Below, in pieces: positions 26,122 to 35,715 of a stretch of 64,000 nucleotides of DNA; position 1 is the first letter of the stretch, and each line of letters begins with the position of its first letter. The position numbers and the translations under genes were made by a program. Below the pieces are notes generated by a model. That model searched no databases and was not told where the DNA came from. It was given only the letters and a program-made list of their open reading frames with translations. Source of the stretch: Cellulophaga sp. Hel_I_12 (GTDB lineage: Bacteria > Bacteroidota > Bacteroidia > Flavobacteriales > Flavobacteriaceae); assembly GCF_000799565.1 (NCBI RefSeq), contig NZ_JUHB01000001.1, positions 682,001 through 746,000 on the forward strand, read 5' to 3'.

Positions 26122-27723
26122 CTAAAAAACTATGATTATATAGTCCTGTGACAAAGGTTTTAAATGTGTACTTAATTCAGGAAGTAAGGCATCACCGTAC
26201 TCCAAATAAAATTCAGAAAAATTAGTTTGGCGTTCCTGTAAAGATCGATTTGGAAAAAGTTCATTTTGAATTGAGGTAATTCGGATAACATGATCTTTTA
26301 ACTTACGCTTTTGCGCTTTTAGCAATCGCTTTTCCAAATGATCTAGCCCTTTCATTTGCTTTACTTCTTGAGCTTTTACCGCTCCCAAGAACGACTTATC
26401 GGTTTGTTCTGCCAGGTCAAATAAGGCACTAAACTGATTTTTTAACTGTTCTTTTTGAGAGCTAAAGTCTATATCAATATTCGAAATTTCACGTATTTTT
26501 TTATTGATTAATGCATTTTGTTTCAGAAATATATGAGCGGTTGAAAGCCCTAATTTCGTTAATTTATCTTGTTGTTTTTCGGTGATTAAAAGTGCTGAGT
26601 TACGTAATAGCAACATTGGAAAAGTAACATTTACGGCCTTAAAATACCCTTTAAGCTCTAACCAATAGGCTAGCTCTCCACCGCCTCCAATATAGCACAG
26701 ATTAGGTAAAATAACTTCCTGATACAATGGCCTAGTAACCACATTTGGAGAAAAACGCTCAGGATGACTATTTATTTCCGATAAAATAGCCTCTTTGGTA
26801 AAACTTATTTTTGTATCGTTTATATAGAAAACTCCACTTTTTTCAATAATTCGCTCCCGAACTCCATCAATTAAATAAAAGTAATTGATTTCTCTTGGGT
26901 TTACCTGAATTTTATAATCCTCAGAAATGTCGTTTAGATTTTTTATCGTTTTTGAGACTTCAGAAAAAGAAGTATTCTCAAAAAGGTCCGATGTAATAAA
27001 AGGAATTAATAGTTGTTTTAATGCGGCATCATCGCCATCAACAATCACTAATCCGTATTCAGAAAATAAGGTATTTGCTAAATAACGGGTAGCATCTGTT
27101 AAATTATCATTTTTTAAATAAGCCTCTGAAAATAAATTTTTTAAATAAGTTGCATTGTTACTCGTGCCCAATTCAGCAGATAAATTTTCAAAAACTTCTT
27201 CAAGACCGGTTGTAGCTAATCGACCAACACCCCCCGAGGCCGCTTTATTCCATTGTATTTTTTTGCCATGAAGATTAAAATAATTGATTTCCTCGAAATC
27301 ATGATCCTCCGTTGCCATCCAATAAATGGGGACAAAATTGTAATTTGGATATGTTTTTTTTAATTCTTTAGAAAGGTTAATCGTAGAGATAATCTTGAAT
27401 AAAAAATACAATGGCCCCGTAAATAAATTCAACTGATGCCCTGTCACTATAGTGAAGGTTTTTTCATCTCGAAGGGCGCGTATATTTATTTGAGTAGCAT
27501 CACTTAATGCTAATTTGGCGTTTTGATTTTCTAGTGCATCTGCCAGAACAACTCTATGCTTTTGGGAGAAATTGGCACCCTTTTCTTTTATTTGTGCTTC
27601 AAAATTTTCCTTTTTGGGAAATCTATTAAAAAAAGGAGTTAGCGCTGTTTTTTCTTCTAAATAATCACAGATTATTTTAGAAAAATAACCAGTTTGTTTA
27701 AATGGGATTCCATCAAGTTTCAT
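26122..27723 (-). CDS. bshC: Bacillithiol biosynthesis cysteine-adding enzyme BshC
   Basis: BshC adds cysteine to glucosaminyl-malate, the last step of bacillithiol synthesis, the low-molecular-weight thiol of many Firmicutes and Bacteroidota. The 533-aa protein has the family segments VTGHQLNLFTGPLYFLFK (about 94-111), PIYWMATEDHDFEEIN (about 132-147) and LCYIGGGGELAYWLELKGYF (about 341-360), with a coiled-coil insertion late in the protein. It is alone here; bshA and bshB are not in the window. It is divergent from the M14 peptidase gene. Confident. Confidence 0.93.
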   Translation of the reverse strand: MKLDGIPFKQTGYFSKIICDYLEEKTALTPFFNRFPKKENFEAQIKEKGANFSQKHRVVLADALENQNAKLALSDATQINIRALRDEKTFTIVTGHQLNLFTGPLYFLFKIISTINLSKELKKTYPNYNFVPIYWMATEDHDFEEINYFNLHGKKIQWNKAASGGVGRLATTGLEEVFENLSAELGTSNNATYLKNLFSEAYLKNDNLTDATRYLANTLFSEYGLVIVDGDDAALKQLLIPFITSDLFENTSFSEVSKTIKNLNDISEDYKIQVNPREINYFYLIDGVRERIIEKSGVFYINDTKISFTKEAILSEINSHPERFSPNVVTRPLYQEVILPNLCYIGGGGELAYWLELKGYFKAVNVTFPMLLLRNSALLITEKQQDKLTKLGLSTAHIFLKQNALINKKIREISNIDIDFSSQKEQLKNQFSALFDLAEQTDKSFLGAVKAQEVKQMKGLDHLEKRLLKAQKRKLKDHVIRITSIQNELFPNRSLQERQTNFSEFYLEYGDALLPELSTHLKPLSQDYIIIVF

Positions 27724-27872
27724 AGATAAATTTTATTCTTATAAAGATAAAATGCTTGAATTTTATCCGTGTGTAAAATTACATTAGGTTCTTAATTTAA
27801 ATAAAAACAAAGATAGCCATATTCAATTTGATTATTTATGATTAGTTTTATGTTTTAGAAATACAAAAACGA

Positions 27873-30329
27873 ATGAAAAAAATTTTACTTCTTGTAGGTT
27901 TCCTTTCCTACACCTTTAGCATTGCACAAAGTATTAAATCTCCTTCTGAATTTTTAGGATATGAATTAGGTTCAGCATTCTCTAGACATCACGAAGTGGT
28001 TGATTATTACAAATATTTAGCCGCCACACTTCCTGATCAAGTGCAATTGGTTGAATATGGTAAAACCAACGAAAGAAGACCTTTACTACTTGCTTACGTT
28101 TCTACAGCGGAAAACATCAAAAATCTAGAAAATATCCGAACAGAACATCTAAAAAATACCGTAGGCCAGGGTAGTCCAGATAAGGCTATAGTTTGGTTGA
28201 GCTATAATGTGCATGGTAATGAAAGTGTGAGCACTGAAGCCTCTATGCAAACTATTTATGAACTTTTAACCAATCGTAAAAGCTTATTAGAGAATACTGT
28301 GGTTATTATTGACCCATGTATAAATCCTGATGGCCGTGATAGGTATGTAAATTGGTATAATGAAAATAAAAATACACCCTACAATGTTGACCCTAATAGT
28401 AAAGAACATAACGAAGGTTGGTTAAGTGGGCGCGCTAACCATTATATGTTCGATTTAAATCGAGACTGGGCATGGCTAACGCAAGTAGAGAGTCAACAAC
28501 GCTTAAAAGTCTATAACACGTGGCTTCCTCATGTACATGTAGATTTTCATGAACAAGGTGTAGATGCTCCGTATTATTTTGCCCCAGCGGCAGAACCTTA
28601 TCATGAAGTTATTACAAACTTTCAGCGCGATTTTCAAGTAACCATTGGTAAAAACCACGCCAAATATTTTGATAAAAATGGGTGGTTTTATTTTACTAAA
28701 GAAGTTTTTGACCTTTTTTACCCCAGTTATGGCGACACCTATCCTTTGTACAATGGTGCCATTGGAATGACCTACGAGCAAGGTGGTAGTGGACGAGCAG
28801 GCCTAGGGGTTTTAACCCGTATAGGTGATACCTTGACCTTAAAAGATAGAATTGCACACCACTTTACTACTGGGGTTTCTACGGTTGAAGTAGCCGCCGG
28901 AAATGCCCAAAAGCTAAATGACGAGTTCAAGAAATTCTATACCGATAAAAATCACAAATACAAAAGCTTTATTTTAAATGGGCATCCTAATAAATTAAAT
29001 GCTTTAACTAAACTTCTAGATTTACATCAAATCGAGTATGGTTATGCCACCAACGCAAGCATAAAAGGATTTGAATACAGCTCGGGTAAAATAAAAAATT
29101 TGAAAACAAATGAACAATCATTAGTTATTTCAACAGACCAAACCAAAGGTACTTTAGCGCATGTTTTATTTGAACCCAATGCCAAATTAAGCGATTCATT
29201 AACCTATGACATTACGGCCTGGTCTTTACCTTATGCCTACGGATTAGAAGCTATAGCCTCTGAAACAAAAGTAAATTCTACTATTAATAATAGAACTAAT
29301 GTAAATCCAAAAAGCAGTATTTCAGAAGACACTTATGCGTATTTGTCGGATTGGAATAGCATGCAGGATGCTCGTTTTTTAGCAGATTTATTAAAGGAAG
29401 GTATCAAAGTTCGTTTTACCCAAAAGCCCTTTTCTTTAGATGGAAAAAAATACGGAAGAGGAAGTTTAATAATTACTAAATCTGACAATAGAAATAAAAA
29501 AGATTTTACTAGCACTCTAGAACGTATTGCACTAAAAAACCAAACAGCCTTAACCCCCACCTCAACTGGATTTGTGGATAAAGGCAATGATTTTGGATCT
29601 AGTAGTGTAAGCATGATAAAGAAGCCTAAAGTAGCTGTACTGTCTGGAGCACCAACAAGTACATTACAATTTGGCGAAATTTGGCACTTTTTTGAGCAAC
29701 AATTGCAGTATCCTGTAACGGTTCTGCACGACTCAAAATTATATGCCACAGACTTAGAAGGGTATGATGTTTTAGTACTACCTGACGGTTGGTATGGTAG
29801 TTTCTTAAATAGCGATAAGCAAAAGGAACTAAAAAAATGGGTAAAAGATGGCGGTAAATTAATTGCCATGGGCGGCGCTATCAATGGCTTAGAAGGGAAA
29901 GATGGTTTTGCGGTGAAAACCAAAGAAGTTAAAAAAGATACCACCAAGACAGTAGCCCTACAAACCTATGATGAGTCTGAACGTGAGGGCATTAAAAACT
30001 TGATTACAGGGGCTATTTTTAAAACAAAAGTTGACCCTACTAACCCATTAGCATATGGCTATAGCGACAGCTATTTTACCTTAAAACTAGGAAGTGACAG
30101 CTTTGATTATTTAAAAGATGGAACTGTTGCTTATCTTGAGAAAAATACAACTCCAGTAGCTGGTTTTGCGGGTAGTGAAGCCAAAAAACAAATAGCAGAA
30201 ACCATGGTTTTTGGTGTTGAAAATTATGGTCGTGGCCAAGTAGTGTACATGGTGGATAATCCTTTATTTAGAGGTTTCTGGGAAAATGGTAAATTGTTCT
30301 TTGTCAACGCCTTGTTTATGGTGAATTAA
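27873..30329 (+). CDS. Secreted M14 zinc carboxypeptidase-like protein
   Basis: The 818-aa protein has a clear signal peptide (about 1-18, ending SIAQS). The M14 domain runs to about residue 340. Zinc ligands are His114 and Glu117 in NVHGNES, and a later His in HVDFHEQG. IIDPCINPDGRDR and TYEQGGSGRAGL are typical of this flavobacterial subgroup, and the Glu of the latter is a candidate catalytic base. The C-terminal half includes a class-I amidotransferase-like fold segment (about 587-680: VAVLSGAPTSTLQFGE, VLVLPDGWYG) that lacks an obvious Cys nucleophile. Likely role: extracellular peptide degradation. It is convergent with an M24 peptidase gene across a long hairpin. Confidence 0.9.
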   Translation: MKKILLLVGFLSYTFSIAQSIKSPSEFLGYELGSAFSRHHEVVDYYKYLAATLPDQVQLVEYGKTNERRPLLLAYVSTAENIKNLENIRTEHLKNTVGQGSPDKAIVWLSYNVHGNESVSTEASMQTIYELLTNRKSLLENTVVIIDPCINPDGRDRYVNWYNENKNTPYNVDPNSKEHNEGWLSGRANHYMFDLNRDWAWLTQVESQQRLKVYNTWLPHVHVDFHEQGVDAPYYFAPAAEPYHEVITNFQRDFQVTIGKNHAKYFDKNGWFYFTKEVFDLFYPSYGDTYPLYNGAIGMTYEQGGSGRAGLGVLTRIGDTLTLKDRIAHHFTTGVSTVEVAAGNAQKLNDEFKKFYTDKNHKYKSFILNGHPNKLNALTKLLDLHQIEYGYATNASIKGFEYSSGKIKNLKTNEQSLVISTDQTKGTLAHVLFEPNAKLSDSLTYDITAWSLPYAYGLEAIASETKVNSTINNRTNVNPKSSISEDTYAYLSDWNSMQDARFLADLLKEGIKVRFTQKPFSLDGKKYGRGSLIITKSDNRNKKDFTSTLERIALKNQTALTPTSTGFVDKGNDFGSSSVSMIKKPKVAVLSGAPTSTLQFGEIWHFFEQQLQYPVTVLHDSKLYATDLEGYDVLVLPDGWYGSFLNSDKQKELKKWVKDGGKLIAMGGAINGLEGKDGFAVKTKEVKKDTTKTVALQTYDESEREGIKNLITGAIFKTKVDPTNPLAYGYSDSYFTLKLGSDSFDYLKDGTVAYLEKNTTPVAGFAGSEAKKQIAETMVFGVENYGRGQVVYMVDNPLFRGFWENGKLFFVNALFMVN

Positions 30330-30495
30330 GAGCGCTATAAAATTGACCTGATTTGAGCAACGCCTTGTGATTTTATACCCAGATGTCATTAAAAACTGAA
30401 CAATCTAGAATTGTTTTGCTTTGACCAAAATTTTCACGGTGAAAAACCTTTGTAGCATTGTGCTATACTTCTTTTAACCATCACATATCGTATGC

Positions 30496-30547
30496 TATTG
30501 ACAAAGCTGATAAGGACCTATAATGGTAACTATCAGCTTTGTCAATA
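30496..30547. terminator. Perfect 17-bp inverted repeat between convergent peptidase genes
   Basis: Arms 30496-30512 and 30531-30547 are exact reverse complements (TATTGACAAAGCTGATA) around an 18-nt loop. There is no T-tract right after the stem, so it may be a terminator of unusual form, an RNA processing or stability stem, or a protein site. Confidence 0.7.
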
Positions 30548-30595
30548 ATAAAAATAGATCCTCTGAAATAAAAATTTACTAATTTAAAATATCGC

Positions 30596-31942
30596 TTAAT
30601 TTCCAAGTTGACTTTTTACTCTTGGAATCAACAGTAATTCTGTTTGGCGGCCGTTGACAAACCTAAAACCGTTTTCACCGTAAAAACCTGCTTCTTCAAG
30701 CATGATTCGTATATCTCTATTCCATTCAGGAACGGTGATAGTGGTATTTAGTTCAATGGCATATACGGTATTTTGACGTAAGGGATAGTTTTCGCCATCG
30801 TCTTTCATAACCCCATCCTGAGAATCCCACATGCCAATCGTAGTGCCTGCAGAATGACCATAAGAACCAAGGGGATGCGTATAAATAGAAGGTCTCAATC
30901 CCGCCGTTCTTGCCTCCTTAAGTGCTTTGGCAAGAATTTCATTTCCCGTTTTACCAGTAATCATATTTTGGGTTAGAAAATCTTGAACTTTATTACCTGC
31001 TTTTAAGCCTTCTACTAAAAACTTTGGCGCTTCTTTTTCATTGGGCTTTAAAACATAAGCCAACTCTTGGCAATCGGTGTTTAAGCGTAAATAGCTTATT
31101 CCGAAATCGCAATGCACTAAATCTCCAGGTAAAATTACCATATCATCAGGTCGGCCGGAAAAAGAATATAAATGACTTACCAGTGCTTCACTACTTCGTT
31201 GTACATCCACGGTGGGGTGAAACCAGGTTTCTAGACCTAAATCTGTTACTTTTTGGCGCATCCACCACTCTACTTCAGTGGTTGTGGTTATTCCAGGGGT
31301 AATCACTTTTTCCGAAAAAGCCTCGGCAATGATCTCATGGGTAATAGTTACCAGTTGATTGTAAATAACCATTTCTCTTGGTGTTCGCGTTTCAATCCAT
31401 CGTACTGCCAACTGTTCTGCAGAGACTACTTTAGCATGATGTTTTTTTGGAAGATAATCTAAAAATTCATCGTAATCGGTCTTGTCTAACCCGTCGGCAA
31501 TATTGTGGTCTTTGGAATAGTTGAGTCCAATTTTAATAGGATTTCGCTCTTCTATCAATGCTATTAAGCGCTTCCATTGGTCAGGTTGTTTTTCTTTATC
31601 CCACGCAGAAACAATATTCTCACCTACATTATACCTTGCCACCGCTAATTTTTCAATAGTATTTTTGCCTTTATCGCGATAAAATAGCAGTATAGTTCTA
31701 CGCCGTGCATTCAACCATGTGGCTGGAAGCATGGTTCTCAATACGGGATCTTCGTTGTATTCTCTTGAGATGACGATCCACATGTCAATACCGGTTTCAT
31801 CCATTAAATTCGGTAATAGCTGGTTAAATCGTTCAGAAAGTAGTTCATCAACAAGGGTGGCACGTTGTTCTTCTGGTAAAATATGCTGGCCTAAGGCCCC
31901 TAAAGTGCACAAAAAGCTAATGGTAAAAAGTATTTTTTTCAT
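30596..31942 (-). CDS. Secreted M24 metallopeptidase (Xaa-Pro aminopeptidase-like)
   Basis: An M24 'pita-bread' fold peptidase. Metal ligands appear in HCDFGI (Asp), NTDCQ (Asp), GSYGHSAG (His), YAIELNT (Glu) and MLEEAGF (Glu). The start at 31942 gives MKKILFTISFLCTLGALGQ, a clean signal peptide; a longer reading from 32068 would overlap the next gene and add an implausible leader. It is 448 aa from that start. The N-terminal creatinase-like domain covers about 20-210. It likely acts on proline peptides outside the cytoplasm. Found opposite the M14 peptidase gene. Confidence 0.9.
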   Translation of the reverse strand: MKKILFTISFLCTLGALGQHILPEEQRATLVDELLSERFNQLLPNLMDETGIDMWIVISREYNEDPVLRTMLPATWLNARRRTILLFYRDKGKNTIEKLAVARYNVGENIVSAWDKEKQPDQWKRLIALIEERNPIKIGLNYSKDHNIADGLDKTDYDEFLDYLPKKHHAKVVSAEQLAVRWIETRTPREMVIYNQLVTITHEIIAEAFSEKVITPGITTTTEVEWWMRQKVTDLGLETWFHPTVDVQRSSEALVSHLYSFSGRPDDMVILPGDLVHCDFGISYLRLNTDCQELAYVLKPNEKEAPKFLVEGLKAGNKVQDFLTQNMITGKTGNEILAKALKEARTAGLRPSIYTHPLGSYGHSAGTTIGMWDSQDGVMKDDGENYPLRQNTVYAIELNTTITVPEWNRDIRIMLEEAGFYGENGFRFVNGRQTELLLIPRVKSQLGN

Positions 31943-32027
31943 TGAAGTTGTATTTCGAACTTGAAAATACAAAATAACTTCTAACAAAAAAGTACTGACT
32001 GCATATTTTAATCTAAGGCAAAAAAAC

Positions 32028-32531
32028 TCAATTGTTACTAAAAAGTAAATAATTACTTGCTGCGACATCGGTGCCTACTTTGATGCTTTCAATATCATTA
32101 AGGTTTATGGCATTTAAAATGCTGGCATCGTAGTACCTAATTCCGTCTATGACATAAATGGTATGCCTATCGCCACGCATCGTAATTGTTGGTGTTTTAT
32201 TTAAACCTGAATCAGTATTCCTTATTTGTACGCCTGGAACGTGACTAATGATACGATTATAAAAATCTTGAGGAAGATTTAAATTAGCGGTTGGTACATC
32301 GTAAATTTTAAATGGAAGGTTTCTAGACGTAATTATTTTCCCCTGAAAGCAACACGAAATTATTTCAATAGGCGCATTACAAGAACCAGTTAACGACCCT
32401 AAATCTTTAGGTTTAAGGTCTTCGTTGATGTCTATTAAAGCAGGGACTATTTCTACTTTTTTTTTAATTACTTTTTGAGCTGTACAGGAGAAAGCGGTTA
32501 CAATCAATAATGCCAAAAATAAATGTTTCAT
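32028..32531 (-). CDS. Lipoprotein with a lone TonB-receptor plug domain
   Basis: A 167-aa protein with a lipobox (VTAFSC, Cys16), a short linker, and a domain matching the plug of TonB-dependent receptors (about 88-155): FYNRIISHVPGVQI, TITMRGDRHTIYVIDGIRY, LNLNDIESIKV-like spacing. It has no beta-barrel and no TonB box that I can identify. In Bacteroidota such isolated plugs occur as small lipoproteins of unknown role. It sits between the M24 peptidase and menE on the same strand. The stop leaves no room for a barrel: the next gene begins 85 bp on. The domain call is good; the function is unknown. Confidence 0.82.
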   Translation of the reverse strand: MKHLFLALLIVTAFSCTAQKVIKKKVEIVPALIDINEDLKPKDLGSLTGSCNAPIEIISCCFQGKIITSRNLPFKIYDVPTANLNLPQDFYNRIISHVPGVQIRNTDSGLNKTPTITMRGDRHTIYVIDGIRYYDASILNAINLNDIESIKVGTDVAASNYLLFSNN

Positions 32532-32622
32532 GTTTTTAGTTTTATGTTCGATGTAAAACTAAAAGACAAACAGGTATTTCAAAATAAGGAATTAGGGAAC
32601 CAACCGTTCTGCTGAGTAAAGT

Positions 32623-33696
32623 TTACTTTAGCGCCAAGCTTAAGGTTTTAGTACGCTGTAATTTACCGTTTTCAGTTCGTATAAATTTTTCTAAGCAGAA
32701 GATTTCTTTTGGTATTTCGAACTTAGTGAGACTTTTTAATTGCGCTACTGTTGTTTGTATGGCTAGCACATCAACGCTACCTTCAAGAATTAAAACTAAT
32801 TTTTCACCTAGTACCGGATCAGGAATCCCCGCAACAAAAAACGATTGTTTTAAAACTTCATTGAGTTTCGCTTCTATGGTTTCAGGATTTAGTTTTACGC
32901 CGCCAGAATTAATTATACTATCAAACCTTCCCAACCATTCGAATTGGGAAGCAGAAATTAAATTCACTACGTCATTGGTGATGACTTCTTTCTCTGCAAT
33001 TTCTGGAGCATGAATTACCAAGCAGTTTCGGTCATCAATTTTTAATTTTATATTCGGTAAAGCTTCAAAATAAGTAGTTTTTTTTATCGCATGGTTTACC
33101 TTTTTTACTGCAATATGGCTGATCGTTTCCGTCATACCATAGGTTTCATAGACCATTGTTTTTTTGGTTTGAATTTGTGATATCAACCTATTTGAAAGCG
33201 GTGAACCACCTATGATCAGGGTTCTAAAATGCTTCATTTTTGACAAAGAATTCTCTAATTGTAAGGGAATCATTGCTCCAAAATCATATACTGCCTTTAT
33301 TTTTTGAACCGGATTTGAATTAGGCTGTACACACTCTAAATGCAAGCCTAAAACCATCGCCCTAACCAGCATCATTTTACCTGCTATATAGGTTGCTGGC
33401 AAGCATAATAAAGCCGTGTTTGTTGGTTTTAAACCAAAATATTCTCCTGTAGCCATGGCAGAATTGACCATATGCTGTTTTTTTAATTTTATTTTTTGTG
33501 GAACACCTGTTGATCCAGATGTCGATACTTCAATAACATCAGAGTCATCTATCCAATCTATTAAAAAATTACCGATGGCTACTTCAAAATCTTCACCTTC
33601 CTTTATTAAACTGTAGGCAACTTCTTTTAAATCATCAAAAGAAAATGAAATTCCGTTGAGTTTAAAGGCCAGATGGATATTTTTTGATGTGATCAT
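32623..33696 (-). CDS. menE: o-Succinylbenzoate-CoA ligase
   Basis: MenE activates o-succinylbenzoate with ATP and CoA in menaquinone synthesis. The 357-aa length is short for the AMP-binding superfamily; flavobacterial MenE proteins lack part of the N-terminal region. The P-loop is STSGSTGVPQK (about 60-70). YETYGMTETISH (about 184-195) and WLGRFDSIINSGGVKLNPE (about 255-273) are the A5 and A7/A8 motifs. The C-terminal Lys region is GKLQRTKTL. It lies 8 bp after the CPBP gene and clusters with menC, which supports the substrate assignment over other acyl-CoA ligases. Confidence 0.92.
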   Translation of the reverse strand: MITSKNIHLAFKLNGISFSFDDLKEVAYSLIKEGEDFEVAIGNFLIDWIDDSDVIEVSTSGSTGVPQKIKLKKQHMVNSAMATGEYFGLKPTNTALLCLPATYIAGKMMLVRAMVLGLHLECVQPNSNPVQKIKAVYDFGAMIPLQLENSLSKMKHFRTLIIGGSPLSNRLISQIQTKKTMVYETYGMTETISHIAVKKVNHAIKKTTYFEALPNIKLKIDDRNCLVIHAPEIAEKEVITNDVVNLISASQFEWLGRFDSIINSGGVKLNPETIEAKLNEVLKQSFFVAGIPDPVLGEKLVLILEGSVDVLAIQTTVAQLKSLTKFEIPKEIFCLEKFIRTENGKLQRTKTLSLALK

Positions 33697-33704
33697 AGTT
33701 TGGT

Positions 33705-34619
33705 TTAAAGGTTTAAAAATTCTTCTTTATTCAATATTTTACCTGTAAGTTTTTCCTTCCAATTAGTCCATTTGTAAATTTTAGCAAAAATTAATAACAA
33801 AATAGGATACACGACTAAAACAGGAATTAGAACATCCCAACCCAATGTAGGTTGTGAAATATCTTTATAAAGGGAATCGGTTTGAAAAGCCGTCCAATCT
33901 GCTGTTAACAGTAAAGCACCAATTAAATTATTCCCGGCATGAAAACCTAAGGCTAATTCTAAGCCTTCATCCATTAAGGTAATAATTCCAAGGAAAAAAC
34001 CGGTACCGATATAATATACCATAATACCATATCCTAATTTGGTGACTTCTGGATTTGCAATGTGCATCACACCGAATAATACCGAAGTTATGACAAGCGG
34101 CACCCATTTATTTTTAGCCATTAAACCTATGCCCTGCATCATATGCCCTCGAAATAAATACTCTTCAAAACTTGTTTGTAGGGGTATCAATAATGCACCT
34201 ACTACGAGCAAGATAAAAAAAGGCATTGGTTTAAAGTTAAAAACAAAATCCTCAGGTTGTAGGTAAATATCTATGCCTGTTAATACAATGGTAACTAGCC
34301 CCCATAATCCAAAAGCGAAAAAAATTCGTTTCCAATCAATTTTTTTTCTAGAAGTCGTAAGAGACCTAATGGACTGTTCGTGTACTAATTTGGTCCACCC
34401 TAAAACCACAAACAGCCCCAAAATTAAGGGAAATAAAACCATCACAAATACCGTAGTGGTCCCTAATTGCGCTATAAGTTGTTGCATACTATCTTCAACG
34501 CTTATAGGAGATGCTATGGTTGCTAAATAGTTCATGACAATAAAAAGTATAAACCCCACTGGTAAAATCCAATACTTCCACAATCCAGCACTACTCTTAT
34601 ATCCTTGTTCTATATACAT
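33705..34619 (-). CDS. CPBP-family intramembrane glutamic protease
   Basis: A 304-aa polytopic membrane protein with about seven or eight hydrophobic helices. CPBP motifs are EEYLFRG (152-158: Glu-Glu-x-x-x-Arg), a second His in GVMHIANPE (about 188-196) and a third motif GFHAGNN (about 228-234). CPBP proteases include Rce1-type CAAX proteases and bacteriocin self-protection proteins. Here it overlaps menC by 10 bp and is followed by menE after 8 bp, a layout I associate with flavobacterial men clusters. That suggests co-expression rather than a chemical step in menaquinone synthesis. The substrate is unknown. Confidence 0.88.
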   Translation of the reverse strand: MYIEQGYKSSAGLWKYWILPVGFILFIVMNYLATIASPISVEDSMQQLIAQLGTTTVFVMVLFPLILGLFVVLGWTKLVHEQSIRSLTTSRKKIDWKRIFFAFGLWGLVTIVLTGIDIYLQPEDFVFNFKPMPFFILLVVGALLIPLQTSFEEYLFRGHMMQGIGLMAKNKWVPLVITSVLFGVMHIANPEVTKLGYGIMVYYIGTGFFLGIITLMDEGLELALGFHAGNNLIGALLLTADWTAFQTDSLYKDISQPTLGWDVLIPVLVVYPILLLIFAKIYKWTNWKEKLTGKILNKEEFLNL

Positions 34620-35662
34620 ACCTCAGTTATTAAATTCATTGGCCAATTTTTATCTTTTTTATATAAAATGGTTCCTTTCTCTACGGTCAAGGGACTATCA
34701 AAATTATTGCTAAACAAGCTACCTGTTCCTAAGCCTTGAGGTAATTTTGAGTCTAAAGTATAGGTCCATTGCGCGATGGCATTTAAACCAACATTACTTT
34801 CTAAGGCGCTGGTAATCCACCAACCAATATTATTTTTTTCCGCAAGCGCTATCCATTCTTGACTTCCTTTAAAACCTCCCACAAAACTTGGTTTTAAAAT
34901 AATGTATTGGGGTTGTATCGTTTGTAATAAGGCTAACTTTTTAGTATAGTCAAAAACCCCAATTAATTCTTCGTCCAGTGCAATAGGTAATGGTGTGCTT
35001 TCGCATAATAATTTCATCGCTGCAAAATTACCTGGTTTTATGGGTTGTTCAATAGAATGCAAATCGTACTCCGACAACTGCTTTAGTTTTGTTAATGCAT
35101 TTTCAGGGCTAAAGGCCCCATTGGCATCAACTCTCAGTTCAATTTGGTCTTTAGAGTATTGTTTTCTTATGGAAGCTAACAGTTTCAGTTCTGATTTAAA
35201 ATCAATCGCTCCAATTTTCATTTTAATACACGAAAAACCATCTGCTAGTTTGTGTTCAATTTGCTCCAGCATAAAACCTTCATCACCCATCCAAATCAGT
35301 CCGTTTATAAGAATCGGTGCTTGGTTTCTTGTAAATTTTGATGGAAATAAATCAAAAGGATGTTCGGCTTCTAGGGATAAAAATGCTTGTTCTACACCAA
35401 ATTGAATACTCGGGAATTCGATTAACTTTTGCCAAAGCACCTCTTTTCCTAAATGTATATTAGCACAAGTCCATTGCAATTTTGCTTCATAATTTGGAAC
35501 ATCATCTACGCTCAATCCACGTAAAATGCCACATTCACCTATTCCAAATTTAGAATTATTTTCTAGTATAATAAACCAGGTTTCTTTTTGTTTTAAAATG
35601 CCACGGGAAGTACCACTAGCTCTTTTAAAGTCAAGAATATATTTTTTATAAGATGCTTTCAT
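34610..35662 (-). CDS. menC: o-Succinylbenzoate synthase
   Basis: MenC dehydrates SHCHC to o-succinylbenzoate and belongs to the enolase superfamily. The 350-aa length fits. Catalytic lysines are in CIKMKIG (about 144-150, K-x-K) and ILKPSFVGGF (about 251-260). Metal ligands are Asp in RVDANGAF (about 177-184), Glu in EQPI and Asp in ALDEELIG. It is the first gene of menC-CPBP-menE, divergent from the SDR gene. The minus strand carries TAAATTTG (35681-35674) as a -7 box 12 bp before the ATG. Confident, also from context. Confidence 0.94.
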   Translation of the reverse strand: MKASYKKYILDFKRASGTSRGILKQKETWFIILENNSKFGIGECGILRGLSVDDVPNYEAKLQWTCANIHLGKEVLWQKLIEFPSIQFGVEQAFLSLEAEHPFDLFPSKFTRNQAPILINGLIWMGDEGFMLEQIEHKLADGFSCIKMKIGAIDFKSELKLLASIRKQYSKDQIELRVDANGAFSPENALTKLKQLSEYDLHSIEQPIKPGNFAAMKLLCESTPLPIALDEELIGVFDYTKKLALLQTIQPQYIILKPSFVGGFKGSQEWIALAEKNNIGWWITSALESNVGLNAIAQWTYTLDSKLPQGLGTGSLFSNNFDSPLTVEKGTILYKKDKNWPMNLITEVCI

Positions 35663-35715
35663 AATTTGTAGCCCAAATTTAGCTATATTTTAGCTCTTAA
35701 AAAGCATCAAAACGC

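Noticed and set aside
29333..29947. 204-aa minus-strand frame inside the M14 peptidase gene
   Set aside because: Antisense shadow; the plus-strand frame has clear family motifs throughout.
31943..32068. 42-codon N-terminal extension of the M24 peptidase
   Set aside because: It overlaps the plug lipoprotein gene and precedes a clean signal peptide starting at 31942.
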